Shown piece by piece: positions 25,991 through 36,600 of a stretch of 64,000 nt of DNA. This stretch comes from Clostridiales bacterium. Lineage in GTDB: Bacteria; Bacillota; Clostridia; Lachnospirales; Lachnospiraceae. The translations under genes were made by a program, and so were the position numbers. Within the stretch, counting starts at the first letter, position 1. Every line of letters starts with the position of its first letter. The stretch covers positions 1-64,000 of the forward strand of contig JAQXKO010000005.1 in the NCBI GenBank assembly GCA_029010495.1, in the 5' to 3' direction. Below the pieces are notes generated by a model. That model searched no databases. It was given only the letters and a program-made list of their open reading frames with translations, and was not told where the DNA came from.

Positions 25991-26269
25991 ATGGATGAGA
26001 ATTTTTTGAAAAATATGGGAATGCCTACACTTATCGAAAATAAAACACTTGACGATAATATTATTCTTTGCCTCAGTCTTGGACTTGCATTTATCGAGCT
26101 GAATATGAATTTTCCCGAATACCAGATTGACAGGCTTGAGGATACCGGCTATTTTTATAAAAAGGCTGCAAGACATAACCTCGTGAACAGAGTTCACTCG
26201 GTCATGGCTGGCGCCATGTATTATAACAAATGCCCCAAAGCTTATGCGAGGGTGCTCGCAACGCTTTGA
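25991..26269 (+). pseudogene. Probable truncated sugar-phosphate isomerase/epimerase (TIM barrel) fragment
   Basis: The 92-residue frame has GMPTLIENKTLDDNIILC then LGLAFIELNMNFPEYQIDRL, which reads as the first strand-helix unit of a xylose-isomerase-like TIM barrel (AP endonuclease 2 superfamily, normally about 250-290 residues). After residue 50 the similarity stops and the tail is unrelated. Behind GGGAGAG it has a usable start, so it may still be translated. The alternative is a genuine small protein of unknown role. Confidence 0.5.
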
Positions 26270-26310
26270 GGATTTGTTATAATATATGTCTTGTAGCTTT
26301 TTTGAAAATT

Positions 26311-26337
26311 TTAGCACTCACTACTTGACAGTGCTAA
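26311..26337. promoter_or_regulatory. CIRCE operator (HrcA site) of groESL
   Basis: TTAGCACTC, nine bases, CAGTGCTAA. The consensus is TTAGCACTC-N9-GAGTGCTAA, so only one base in the right arm differs. HrcA binding represses chaperonin genes until heat stress. Confidence 0.95.
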
Positions 26338-26353
26338 CAAAAAGTGATATAAC
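26325..26353 (+). promoter_or_regulatory. groESL promoter overlapping CIRCE
   Basis: TTGACA, 17 bases, TATAAC. The -35 box lies within the CIRCE spacer and right arm, so bound HrcA would block RNA polymerase directly. Confidence 0.88.
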
Positions 26354-26436
26354 ATAGTATAAATAAAGAAAAAGAAATGATTTGAAGCTTTTTTTGGCTC
26401 AGATCTTTAATAAAATTTTATGAAGGAGGCCTAATT

Positions 26437-26724
26437 ATGAAATTAGTTCCACTTGGCGACAAAGTCGTATTAAAGGAGAAAAAGGCAGAGGAAACCACAC
26501 AGTCAGGTATCATTCTTGCCAAAAGTGCACAGGAAAAACCACAGGAGGCAGTTGTTGTAGCTGTCGGTCCGGGCGGAGTTATTGACGGCAAGGAAGTTGT
26601 TATGCAGGTTAAGGAAGGCGATACTGTTATTTATTCTAAGTATGCCGGAACAAATGTGAAGCTTGGAGATGAGGAATTCATCGTAGTAGCACAGAAGGAC
26701 ATTATTGCCCTTGTTACTGAATAG
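26437..26724 (+). CDS. groES: Co-chaperonin GroES
   Basis: The 95-residue lid of the GroEL chamber. MKLVPLGDKVVLKEKKAEET, then SGIILAKSAQEKPQ (the mobile loop) and VVAVGPG are typical. AAGGAGG precedes the start. It is followed by groEL after 45 bases, and both are under the CIRCE-controlled promoter. Confidence 0.98.
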   Translation: MKLVPLGDKVVLKEKKAEETTQSGIILAKSAQEKPQEAVVVAVGPGGVIDGKEVVMQVKEGDTVIYSKYAGTNVKLGDEEFIVVAQKDIIALVTE

Positions 26725-26757
26725 TGATTTTTCAGCTTGTAATTTTTGTATTTTTAG

Positions 26758-28386
<1,629 letters not shown>

Positions 28387-28439
28387 GCTTATAATCAGCA
28401 AATATGTTGTGTTGTAAATTTTTGTATAAATAATATACT

Positions 28440-28466
28440 GGGACAGGTTATGCCTGTCCCTTTTTG
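28440..28466 (+). terminator. Terminator of groESL
   Basis: GGGACAGG-TTATG-CCTGTCCC followed by five T. Confidence 0.95.
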
Positions 28467-28627
28467 TGTTATTATCGCAAAAAAATAAATATTTTATTGA
28501 ATAATAAAGTGAGTTAAGTTAAAATTTATATAAAGCCGCGCACTAATATATGTTACCGGCTTCAGATACGTGGCATTTTGTAAATAGTGTTGTCGTGTCA
28601 GTTATTTTTTATCAGGGGGAAGACAAA

Positions 28628-29806
28628 ATGCAATACCGCAGGGACAAATCCGGCAGTGATATATCGATTCTGGGTTACGGCTGTATGAGATTCACGAAAA
28701 AAGGCACATCCATAGATATGCCTAAAGCAGAAAAGGAAATACTTGAGGCAGTTGAAAACGGTGTGAATTATTTTGATACCGCATATATTTATCCGGGCAG
28801 TGAGGCGGCACTCGGAGAGATAGTTGAAAGAAACAATCTCAGAAGCAGAATAAAGATTGCCACTAAGCTTCCGCAGTATCTTATTAAAAATGAAAAATCC
28901 ATAGGTAAATATTTTGATGAACAGCTTTCAAGGCTCAGGACAGATTATATTGACTATTATCTTATGCATATGCTGACGGATCTGGCTGCGTGGGAAAAGC
29001 TCTGCAATATAGGTATCAGAGAGTGGATTGACGCTAAGAAAAAATCAGGTGAGATTAAAAATATAGGTTTCTCCTTCCATGGAAATACGGAAAACTTTCT
29101 TGAAATTCTTGAGGCGTATGACTGGGATTTTTGTCAGATTCAGTATAATTATGTGGATGAAAATACACAGGCGGGAAGAAAAGGACTTGAAAGAGCTTAT
29201 GAAAAAGGAATTCCCGTCATTATTATGGAGCCTCTGCGCGGGGGCAAGCTTGTAAGCATGCTTCCCGATTCAGCAAAGAAAATAATACATGATTACAATC
29301 CTTCAAAGACGCCTGCCTACTGGGCATTCGGATGGTTGTACAATCAGCCTGCCGTTACCTGTGTGCTAAGCGGCATGAATTCCGTTGAAATGATAAGGGA
29401 AAACTGCAGAGTGGCTGACGAGGTATTTCCGGATTCCTTTTCGGGTTCTGATATGGCCATGATTGAAAAGGTGAAGGATGAAATAAAAAAGAAGACAAAG
29501 GTGGGATGTACGGGCTGCGGTTATTGTATGCCGTGTCCAAAAGGAATCGATATTCCTACTGCATTCCGCTGCTACAACAATATGTATACTGAAAATAAAC
29601 GGTCGGGACGTTGGGAATATGTGCAGTGTATCGGAATGAATAAAAATTATGCTGATATTAGGAAGTGCGTGTCATGCGGGAAATGTATAAAGCACTGTCC
29701 TCAATCCATTAATATTCCTGAGGAGCTTAAAAAAGCACAAAAGGAGCTTATCCCTCTGCCATACCGGATTGTAATCAAGGTTATGAGGATGGTTAAATTC
29801 AGATAA
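28628..29806 (+). CDS. Aldo/keto reductase with C-terminal 4Fe-4S domain
   Basis: The 392-residue protein is an AKR TIM barrel (LGYGCMRF, FDTAYIYPGSEAALGE and KIATKLP hold the usual active-site and NADPH regions) joined to a ferredoxin-type tail with GCTGCGYCMPCPKGI and KCVSCGKCIKHCP. The fusion, common in anaerobic Clostridia, should let an aldehyde or ketone reduction draw on iron-sulfur electron transfer. The substrate is unknown. The start at 28628 is preferred to an ATG 78 bases earlier because GGGGAAG lies just upstream. It is monocistronic. Confidence 0.9.
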   Translation: MQYRRDKSGSDISILGYGCMRFTKKGTSIDMPKAEKEILEAVENGVNYFDTAYIYPGSEAALGEIVERNNLRSRIKIATKLPQYLIKNEKSIGKYFDEQLSRLRTDYIDYYLMHMLTDLAAWEKLCNIGIREWIDAKKKSGEIKNIGFSFHGNTENFLEILEAYDWDFCQIQYNYVDENTQAGRKGLERAYEKGIPVIIMEPLRGGKLVSMLPDSAKKIIHDYNPSKTPAYWAFGWLYNQPAVTCVLSGMNSVEMIRENCRVADEVFPDSFSGSDMAMIEKVKDEIKKKTKVGCTGCGYCMPCPKGIDIPTAFRCYNNMYTENKRSGRWEYVQCIGMNKNYADIRKCVSCGKCIKHCPQSINIPEELKKAQKELIPLPYRIVIKVMRMVKFR

Positions 29807-29876
29807 TCGGTTGCCGGTATGATTTCATATAGGTGGGGTTTCCATACAAATTGACGTCGATATAGTATGAAAATAC

Positions 29877-29906
29877 TTGTAAAATCTATATTTCTTGTGC
29901 TATAAT
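29877..29906 (+). promoter_or_regulatory. Promoter of the PurF-like gene
   Basis: TTGTAA, 18 bases, TATAAT. It gives a leader of about 110 bases with weak pairing (CCGC/GCGG); no purine riboswitch core is visible. It also rules out the in-frame ATG at 29895. Confidence 0.6.
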
Positions 29907-30023
29907 ACTTTACGTTTTTGGATTATGCCGCTGTATTTATACTTTTTTGTAAAATACAAAACAGATTTTGATTTATTACAGTCTGCGGCTTTTATCGCAT
30001 ATATTTTAATTTTGGAGGCAGTT

Positions 30024-31430
30024 ATGGGCGGATTCTTCGGTGTTGCAGCAAAGGACGACTGCGTATTTGACTTATTTTTCGGAACAGATTATCATTCACA
30101 TCTCGGAACAAGAAGAGCAGGAATGGTCGTATATGGTGAAAATGGATTTGAAAGAGCAATTCACAATATTGAAAATGCACCGTTCAGAACAAAATTTGAT
30201 AAAGACATTCAGAAAATGAAGGGCAGAATGGGTATCGGATGTATATCCGATTATGAGCCTCAGCCTCTGCTTGTACGTTCACATCACGGCACATATGCCA
30301 TTACGACAGTAAGCAAAATCAACAATGTGGACGAGCTTACAAAAATGATTTTTGAAAACGGTCACTCGCATTTCCTTGAGATGAGCGGTGGCGAGATAAA
30401 TGCTACAGAGCTTATTGCAGCATTAATTAATCAGAAGGAAAACCTTATTGAGGGTATTCAGTATGCGTTAAATTCAGTTGACGGCTCACTGTCACTTATG
30501 CTTGTGAATGAGGCAGGCATATATGTCGCACGAGACAGATTCGGACGTACACCTGTCGTAATCGGCAAGAAGGATACAGCATTTTGTGCATCCTTTGAAA
30601 GTTTTGCATACAGAAATCTGGGCTATAATGATTATAAGGAGCTGGGACCGGGAGAAATCGCCGTTATTACGGACAAAAACTGTGTGACTCTGGTAAGACC
30701 GGGTAAGGACATGAAGATATGTACCTTCCTCTGGGTATATTACGGTTACCCTTCAAGCTCGTATGAGGGTATAAGCGTTGAAAAGATGCGTTATAACTGC
30801 GGTGCAAAGATGGCGTCAAGAGATAATGTTAAGCCTGATATCGTTGCCGGCGTTCCAGATTCCGGCACTGCTCATGCAGTCGGTTATGCCAATGCATCAG
30901 GTATTCCTTTCTCAAGACCGTTTATAAAATATACACCTACCTGGCCGCGTTCATTTATGCCTACAATCCAGAGCCAGAGAAATCTCATAGCAAAGATGAA
31001 GCTGCTCGCTGTTGAGGACCTTATTAAGGATAAGAGTCTTCTTCTTATTGACGACTCAATTGTGCGCGGCACACAGCTTAGGGAAACAACAGAATTTTTA
31101 TATAAGAGCGGAGCAAAGGAGGTTCATATACGACCTGCCTGTCCTCCTCTTTTGTATGGATGTAAATATCTGAATTTTTCAAGATCAAGCTCGGAAATGG
31201 ATCTTATTACAAGGAGAGTAATTGAACGCCTTGAAAACGGCAACGTGACAGATGAGGTGCTTAAGGAATATACTGATCCTGATTCTGAAAAATACAAAAC
31301 AATGGTTGATGAAATCTGCAAGGAGCTTCACTTTACTTCCTTGCGCTTTAACAGACTTGATGATATGCTTGATTCGGTGGGAATCGATACAAACAAGCTT
31401 TGTACCTACTGCTGGAACGGCAAAGAGTAA
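30024..31430 (+). CDS. PurF-like amidophosphoribosyltransferase homologue lacking the nucleophile Cys
   Basis: The 468-residue protein is collinear with glutamine PRPP amidotransferase: an Ntn glutaminase-like half, then a phosphoribosyltransferase half with the PRPP loop LLLIDDSIVRGTQLRET near residue 335. All four positions that carry Fe-S cysteines in Bacillus PurF seem to have counterparts (CTFLWVYYGYP, ACPPLLYGC, LCTYCWNG). However the N-terminus reads MGGFFGVAA, whereas PurF has Cys directly after the initiator or propeptide (CG-FG). Glutamine hydrolysis should therefore fail; use of free ammonia, a different role or a regulatory paralogue is possible. The start is set by TTGGAGGC. The gene stands alone, not in a pur operon. 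Confidence 0.85.
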   Translation: MGGFFGVAAKDDCVFDLFFGTDYHSHLGTRRAGMVVYGENGFERAIHNIENAPFRTKFDKDIQKMKGRMGIGCISDYEPQPLLVRSHHGTYAITTVSKINNVDELTKMIFENGHSHFLEMSGGEINATELIAALINQKENLIEGIQYALNSVDGSLSLMLVNEAGIYVARDRFGRTPVVIGKKDTAFCASFESFAYRNLGYNDYKELGPGEIAVITDKNCVTLVRPGKDMKICTFLWVYYGYPSSSYEGISVEKMRYNCGAKMASRDNVKPDIVAGVPDSGTAHAVGYANASGIPFSRPFIKYTPTWPRSFMPTIQSQRNLIAKMKLLAVEDLIKDKSLLLIDDSIVRGTQLRETTEFLYKSGAKEVHIRPACPPLLYGCKYLNFSRSSSEMDLITRRVIERLENGNVTDEVLKEYTDPDSEKYKTMVDEICKELHFTSLRFNRLDDMLDSVGIDTNKLCTYCWNGKE

Positions 31431-31441
31431 AGTGCTTACCG

Positions 31442-31478
31442 GACCGTCAAAGTGAAGGCTTTGACGGTCTTATATTAT
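31442..31478 (+). terminator. Terminator of the PurF-like gene
   Basis: GACCGTCAAAG and CTTTGACGGTC form an 11-bp stem with a 6-base loop, followed by TTATATTATTTT. Confidence 0.85.
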
Positions 31479-31528
31479 TTTATAATGACTTAATATTTAT
31501 AATAAACGTAATTAAGCAGGAATTGGAG

Positions 31529-31585
31529 ATGCACTTTAAATATTTGCAGGATTACAAAAGCAAAGGGTATGTTTTTGAAAGGTAA
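31529..31585 (+). CDS. Possible 18-residue leader or remnant ORF
   Basis: An ATG behind TTGGAG opens an 18-codon frame ending KSKGYVFER. It may be a leader peptide for the MarR gene 75 bases downstream or the decayed start of a lost gene. Nothing else in the 230-base gap is recognisable. Confidence 0.2.
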   Translation: MHFKYLQDYKSKGYVFER

Positions 31586-31660
31586 AGGCGGGGGATATGC
31601 AGGAGGTAAGCGTTGTACTGAAGCAATAATTCCCTTGCGGCAGTTAACGGGGAGTAAATT

Positions 31661-32110
31661 ATGGATATGGATAAAATGAATTTAAAATTTCTGCTTTTTA
31701 ATAAGCGGCTTTTGCAGATAACAAATGAAATTCAGAGATTAAGACTTTTATATCTTAAGCAGTTCGGGCTTACGGGCATCCATTTTGTGTGCATAGTGGC
31801 ACTCGACGGCAAGGGTGAGCTTACGGCAAAGGAGCTTATGGAAGAGGATGTGGTTGATAAGGCTCAGGTATCAAGGGCACTTAATGACCTTATAGACAAG
31901 TGCTATGTCCAGGCTGTTCCGGGACAGACAGGTGTATATAAAAAGAAATATGCACTGACAGATAAGGGCAGGGAAATGGCCGGCAAGGTTAAGCAGATTG
32001 CCGCAGACATTGTTTTAAAGGCAGATGAGGGAATCTCGGAGGAGGATATTGCCGTAATGTACAGCACGCTCGACAGGATATATTCCAACCTCTATGAGGT
32101 GGGCCGTTAA
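31661..32110 (+). CDS. MarR family transcriptional regulator
   Basis: The 149-residue protein has the MarR winged helix: LRLLYLKQFGLTGIHFVCIV, GELTAKELMEEDVVDKAQVS, then RALNDLIDKCYVQ and the wing around GVYKKKYALTDKGREMA. MarR dimers bind palindromic operators and sense small ligands. The target is unknown; the downstream lipoprotein has its own promoter and a terminator intervenes, so it is monocistronic. GGGGAG precedes the start. Confidence 0.9.
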   Translation: MDMDKMNLKFLLFNKRLLQITNEIQRLRLLYLKQFGLTGIHFVCIVALDGKGELTAKELMEEDVVDKAQVSRALNDLIDKCYVQAVPGQTGVYKKKYALTDKGREMAGKVKQIAADIVLKADEGISEEDIAVMYSTLDRIYSNLYEVGR

Positions 32111-32139
32111 ATATTGTCGTAATAAATGTAAAAAGAATT

Positions 32140-32180
32140 GACTGTCAGGTATATTTTTATGCCTGACAGTCGTTTTTTTA
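32140..32180 (+). terminator. Terminator of the MarR gene
   Basis: GACTGTCAGG and CCTGACAGTC pair across 12 bases, followed by seven T. Confidence 0.9.
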
Positions 32181-32197
32181 TTGATTTTAATTTCATT

Positions 32198-32226
32198 TTG
32201 AGGTAAAATTAAAAAGATTATAATAT
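32198..32226 (+). promoter_or_regulatory. Promoter of the SGNH lipoprotein gene
   Basis: TTGAGG, 17 bases, TAATAT. A small hairpin GTGGG/CCCAC follows at 32233-32250 in the leader. Confidence 0.5.
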
Positions 32227-32266
32227 TATACTGTGGGTTGTTGTGCCCACATGAATGGAGAAGAAA

Positions 32267-33589
32267 ATGAAAAAGAAATTTTTAGCTGCTTTTATGGTGT
32301 TAACTCTTAGTATGTCACTTATGACAGGCTGTGGCGACAAGAAGGATAACGGCGGTGCCGGTGACGGCGGAGCCGCTCAGAATACTCCCGGTGCAGAGGT
32401 TACCAAAGCTCCCGAGGAGGACGGGGACATAAAGTTTGAAATTCCGCAGGATATTATTGACAACATGAGCCCTGTAATTATGAATTCCGTTGTTAAGGTT
32501 ACGGACGAAATGTGTGAAAAAGCAATTCTTAACAAGGGTAACTGCGAGAGACTGGCAGCAGTTATGGAAAAGGCTGCGATGGGCGGCAATGTTACGATAG
32601 CTTATATCGGCGGTTCGATTACTGCAGGCTCAAGCGCATCACCACAGGCTGAAATGTGCTACGAGGGACTTCTCAGAAAATGGTGGACGGGAACATTTCC
32701 TAATGCAAAATTCACATTTGTTAATGCGGGTATAGGTGCAACCGATTCATATCTTGGCGTACACCGTCTGGAGGAGGATGTATTAAAGAAAAAGCCTGAC
32801 CTTATTGTTGTTGAGTTCAGCGTCAATGATGCCGGCTCAAACAATGCCGAGCCGTATGAGTCATTGATTAAGCGCTCGCTTGAATCTGATACAAAGCCGG
32901 CAGTAATTTCGCTTATTATTACAATGAGAGATAATTACAATAAGGACCATGCCGTAATTGCAAAGAACTTTAATATTCCTATTATCAACTATGCGGGTGT
33001 TGTTCAGGACAACTTAAAAGAGGGTATATGGAAATGGTCTGATATAGGTGCTTCAGACGGAACACATCCTATTAATGAAGGTCATGCGGTTATAGCGCGT
33101 TTTATGTCATATTATTATTCAAAGGTATTAACGGAAATTAATACATCAACATACAAAAAATATGAGATGCCAAAGAAATTAAAGACTTTGTCAAGGTATG
33201 AGAGAGGACGCATCATTCTGGCTGATGCAATGGAACTGGTGTCTGCTGACGGATTTGAGCTTGTTAACATTTCAGAATCAATCTTCTCACCAAAGAGAGG
33301 TTACAAGACTACAAGTGCCGGAAGTATTACCTTTAAAGTTAAGGGAAAGTGCGCAGGACTTTACTTCTGGGGAACGACAGACGGAAAGAGCGGTAAATTT
33401 GATGTAAAGGTTAATGATGAACCGGCCATTACGCTTAACGCCGATTTTAAGGGCCAGTGGGGTTCTCATGCCGATGAAGTAAGACTCTGGATCGGCGATA
33501 CCGAAAAGGAATGCACTGTTACTATTACTCCCGCAGCTGACAACGAGGGAACAGAGTTGATTATTCTTGGCTTTGCGGTATCGGATTAG
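32267..33589 (+). CDS. SGNH/GDSL hydrolase lipoprotein
   Basis: A signal peptide with lipobox LMTGC at about residues 18-22 from the ATG at 32267 predicts a lipoprotein on the outer face of the membrane, followed by a Gly/Ala-rich linker. The catalytic domain has block I YIGGSITAG (Ser in GGSIT), LIVVEFSVNDAG (block III Asn) and the Asp-His pair in SDGTHPINEGH, so it is an SGNH esterase, probably acting on acetylated polysaccharide. The C-terminal 130 residues (from about 310) look like a beta-sandwich accessory domain. An ATG 12 bases upstream overlaps the GGAG ribosome site and is less likely. Confidence 0.9.
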   Translation: MKKKFLAAFMVLTLSMSLMTGCGDKKDNGGAGDGGAAQNTPGAEVTKAPEEDGDIKFEIPQDIIDNMSPVIMNSVVKVTDEMCEKAILNKGNCERLAAVMEKAAMGGNVTIAYIGGSITAGSSASPQAEMCYEGLLRKWWTGTFPNAKFTFVNAGIGATDSYLGVHRLEEDVLKKKPDLIVVEFSVNDAGSNNAEPYESLIKRSLESDTKPAVISLIITMRDNYNKDHAVIAKNFNIPIINYAGVVQDNLKEGIWKWSDIGASDGTHPINEGHAVIARFMSYYYSKVLTEINTSTYKKYEMPKKLKTLSRYERGRIILADAMELVSADGFELVNISESIFSPKRGYKTTSAGSITFKVKGKCAGLYFWGTTDGKSGKFDVKVNDEPAITLNADFKGQWGSHADEVRLWIGDTEKECTVTITPAADNEGTELIILGFAVSD

Positions 33590-33687
33590 TGAAAGTTTCT
33601 TAGGCATAAAAATCCGGCAAATAATGGCATTATGGCAGAATTTGTTTTGCTTAATTAAGATTATACATCTTATATAAAGGATGAGCT

Positions 33688-36600
33688 ATGGTAAACGGGA
33701 AAAAAATAATTGCAATTTGCATCAGCAGACCGACTGATGAGAGAAATCAGATTATGGTTGAGCAGCTCAATAATATGTCGAAGGAAAAGGGCTATGGGAT
33801 AATTGTATATAATCTTATTTCGGACATTTATGATCAGTATGAGCTTAATAATCAGGTTATTCAGATGATTGACACGATTAATTACGATTACGTAGATGCT
33901 GTTGTTGTAATTAAGGACCATCTTATTACTGATGAAATGGTTGATCGTATTATTGAAAATGCTGCGGCAGAAAATAAGCCCAGAATTCTTGTCAGAGGTA
34001 CGCATGATAATGCTTTTTCAATAAGATATCAGGGAGACAGATGCTTCGAAGCAATTATGCGTCATGTAATCGAATGTCACCAGTGTAAAAATGTTTATTT
34101 TATGGCAGGCATCGAAGGAGCCGACTATACAGAGAAATGGATTGAAATATATAGAAAAGTTCTGGAAGAAAACGGATTAGCCTTTGATGAGAGAAAAATC
34201 GGTTATGGCGGCTACTGGTCCGGTCCTACAGTCGAAACGATAGAAAAATGGCGTGAAAAATGGATTGACAAGGGTCTTACTCCCGATGCTATTGTATGTG
34301 CAAATGATCTTATGGCTCTTGCAGTATGCGATAAGCTTGAAAAGATGGGATATCTTGTCCCTGAAAATATTATTGTTACAGGCTTTGAGGGCTTCCTTCA
34401 GGCAAAATATCATCATCCCAGGATTACAACCGGTGAGATTGAATATGATACCACTTGCGATATCGTTATGGAGGTATTGGATTCATCCTTCTCAACAGGC
34501 GAGTTTTATAAAATGAATGTTTCGCAGCAGTATATACTCGAAGTTTATCAGTCATGCGGCTGCAAGATGGCATCCACCGATAACCTTAAGATGATGAACC
34601 GCCTTTATGACAGCCTGGCATCCACTATTGAGAATCAGTCCTATATCTTTAAGCTTGCGGGAAGGACTACTGAGGCGGACAATATTGAAGATGTTTCAAA
34701 GATTTTATCCGAATACGTTTCGCCTTATGCATATATTGCATTAAGAGAAGGCCTGTTTGAAAACGATAAATCATATGAAAGAGTTGATTTTGATGATACT
34801 CTTGATGTAATCACTAATTCAATTCCTTTGAGAAGCGGTCAGAAAAAGATGTTTCCATACGGAGTTTTTCTACCTAATTATGAAATGATTGACCAGTGCG
34901 ATAAGCTTTTGTCGGTATATCCGGTTACATATGACGAAAAGCTTTATGGTTATTTTATCGTGACTGACGGAATGGATGCCAAGACGGTAAATGTGGTTAA
35001 TACCATTGTAAATTTGACAAATGTCAGCATGAACATGGTTAAAAGAAATTACCAGTTCAGACTTGCAAATGAGAACCTTTCCGAATCATATATCAGGGAT
35101 TCTCTTACGGGTCTCTATAATATGAAGGGATTTAGCAAGCTTGTGGAGGAAAGATACTTCTCGGTTGACGACGGAAGTAATCTTATTCTGTTCTCTTATG
35201 ATATTAACAGACTCAGAAGCATTAATGAGGGCTTCGGCCACGAAGAAGGCGACAGCATACTTATAAACTTTGCGGAAATTATCAGGGCCAATACCTCATC
35301 CGAGGATATTGTGGCAAGGTATGGTGTTGACGAATTTCTTATTGCCGTAATTACCAAGGAGGATGTTGATTATACTGTTTACAAGCTTATAAACGGTATA
35401 GAGACAAACCTTCACAATTACAATATGACAAATGATAAAATATATTCACTCAGCGTATGTAATGCACATATTGTGGGTAATCCGAAGACAACGGAAGAGC
35501 TTGAGCTGTTAATAAAGGAAGTTTTAAAGATAAAGAGAATTAATAAGAAAACAAATTCCGACAGTAACAATATCAAAGTATCCGCAAACGAAAAAGAGGA
35601 TTATGAAATTCTTGATACTGTTTTGCGCGAAAACAAGCTCCGTTATATGTTCCAGCCTCTGGTTGATGCGGGAACAGGAGAAATATTCGCTTATGAGGCA
35701 CTCATGAGAACTGCAGACGGATATCATATGTCACCTGTGCGTATGATCGAGCTTGCAATGAAATATAACAGGCTTAGCGATATCGAGCATTTAACAATGT
35801 ATAACGTGTTTGATTATGTAAGCAGCCACAAAGAATTGTTTAAGGGCAAGAAGGTATTTGTAAATTCTATTGTTACAAACAGTCTTAACAAAGAGGAAAC
35901 CGATCTTCTTTTTGAAAAATACAGAGACATTCTTGACAAAATGGTTGTTGAGATAACTGAGCATACGGATGTATCCGAAGAAAAATATCAGGGAATTAAC
36001 AATTATCTTGGAAAATTTAATGTTCAGGTTGCAATAGATGATTACGGTACGGGATATTCAAATACTGCACGTATTCTCCGGCATCAGCCTGATTATGTAA
36101 AGATAGACAGACTGCTGATTAACGGTATTCAGTCTGATTATAAGAAGCAGCATTTTGTTGAAAATATTATTGAGTATGCTCATGGAAACGGCTTCCTGGC
36201 TATCGCTGAGGGAGTTGAAACAAGTGTAGAATTAAAAACACTTATATGTATGGGTGTAGATATTGTCCAGGGATATTATACCGGCAGACCTTCATTCGAG
36301 GTAGTGGATAAGATTAATGATAATGTTAAAAAAGAAATTATCCGTTATGTCGAGAATTCCACAACGGGAACAGTAAGATTGTCCTTTATCGGTGGAGATA
36401 TTCGTGAAATTGATCTTGAGGATTTCACTGTATCGAGATTTAATGAAATCTGTATTACCGCGGAAAATGTAAAGATTAAAGGAATTGCCGATAATTTCAG
36501 GGAAGTTAATGTAAAATTTGAAAAAAATAAGGATTATGAGGTCACACTTGAAAATGTGGCGCTTAATCCTACACATGTTGATAATGTTATTGCCATCGGC

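Noticed and set aside
29907..30023. Purine or PRPP riboswitch ahead of the PurF-like gene.
   Set aside because: The leader is AT-rich and pairs only weakly, and none of the conserved core bases of purine or PRPP aptamers could be found.
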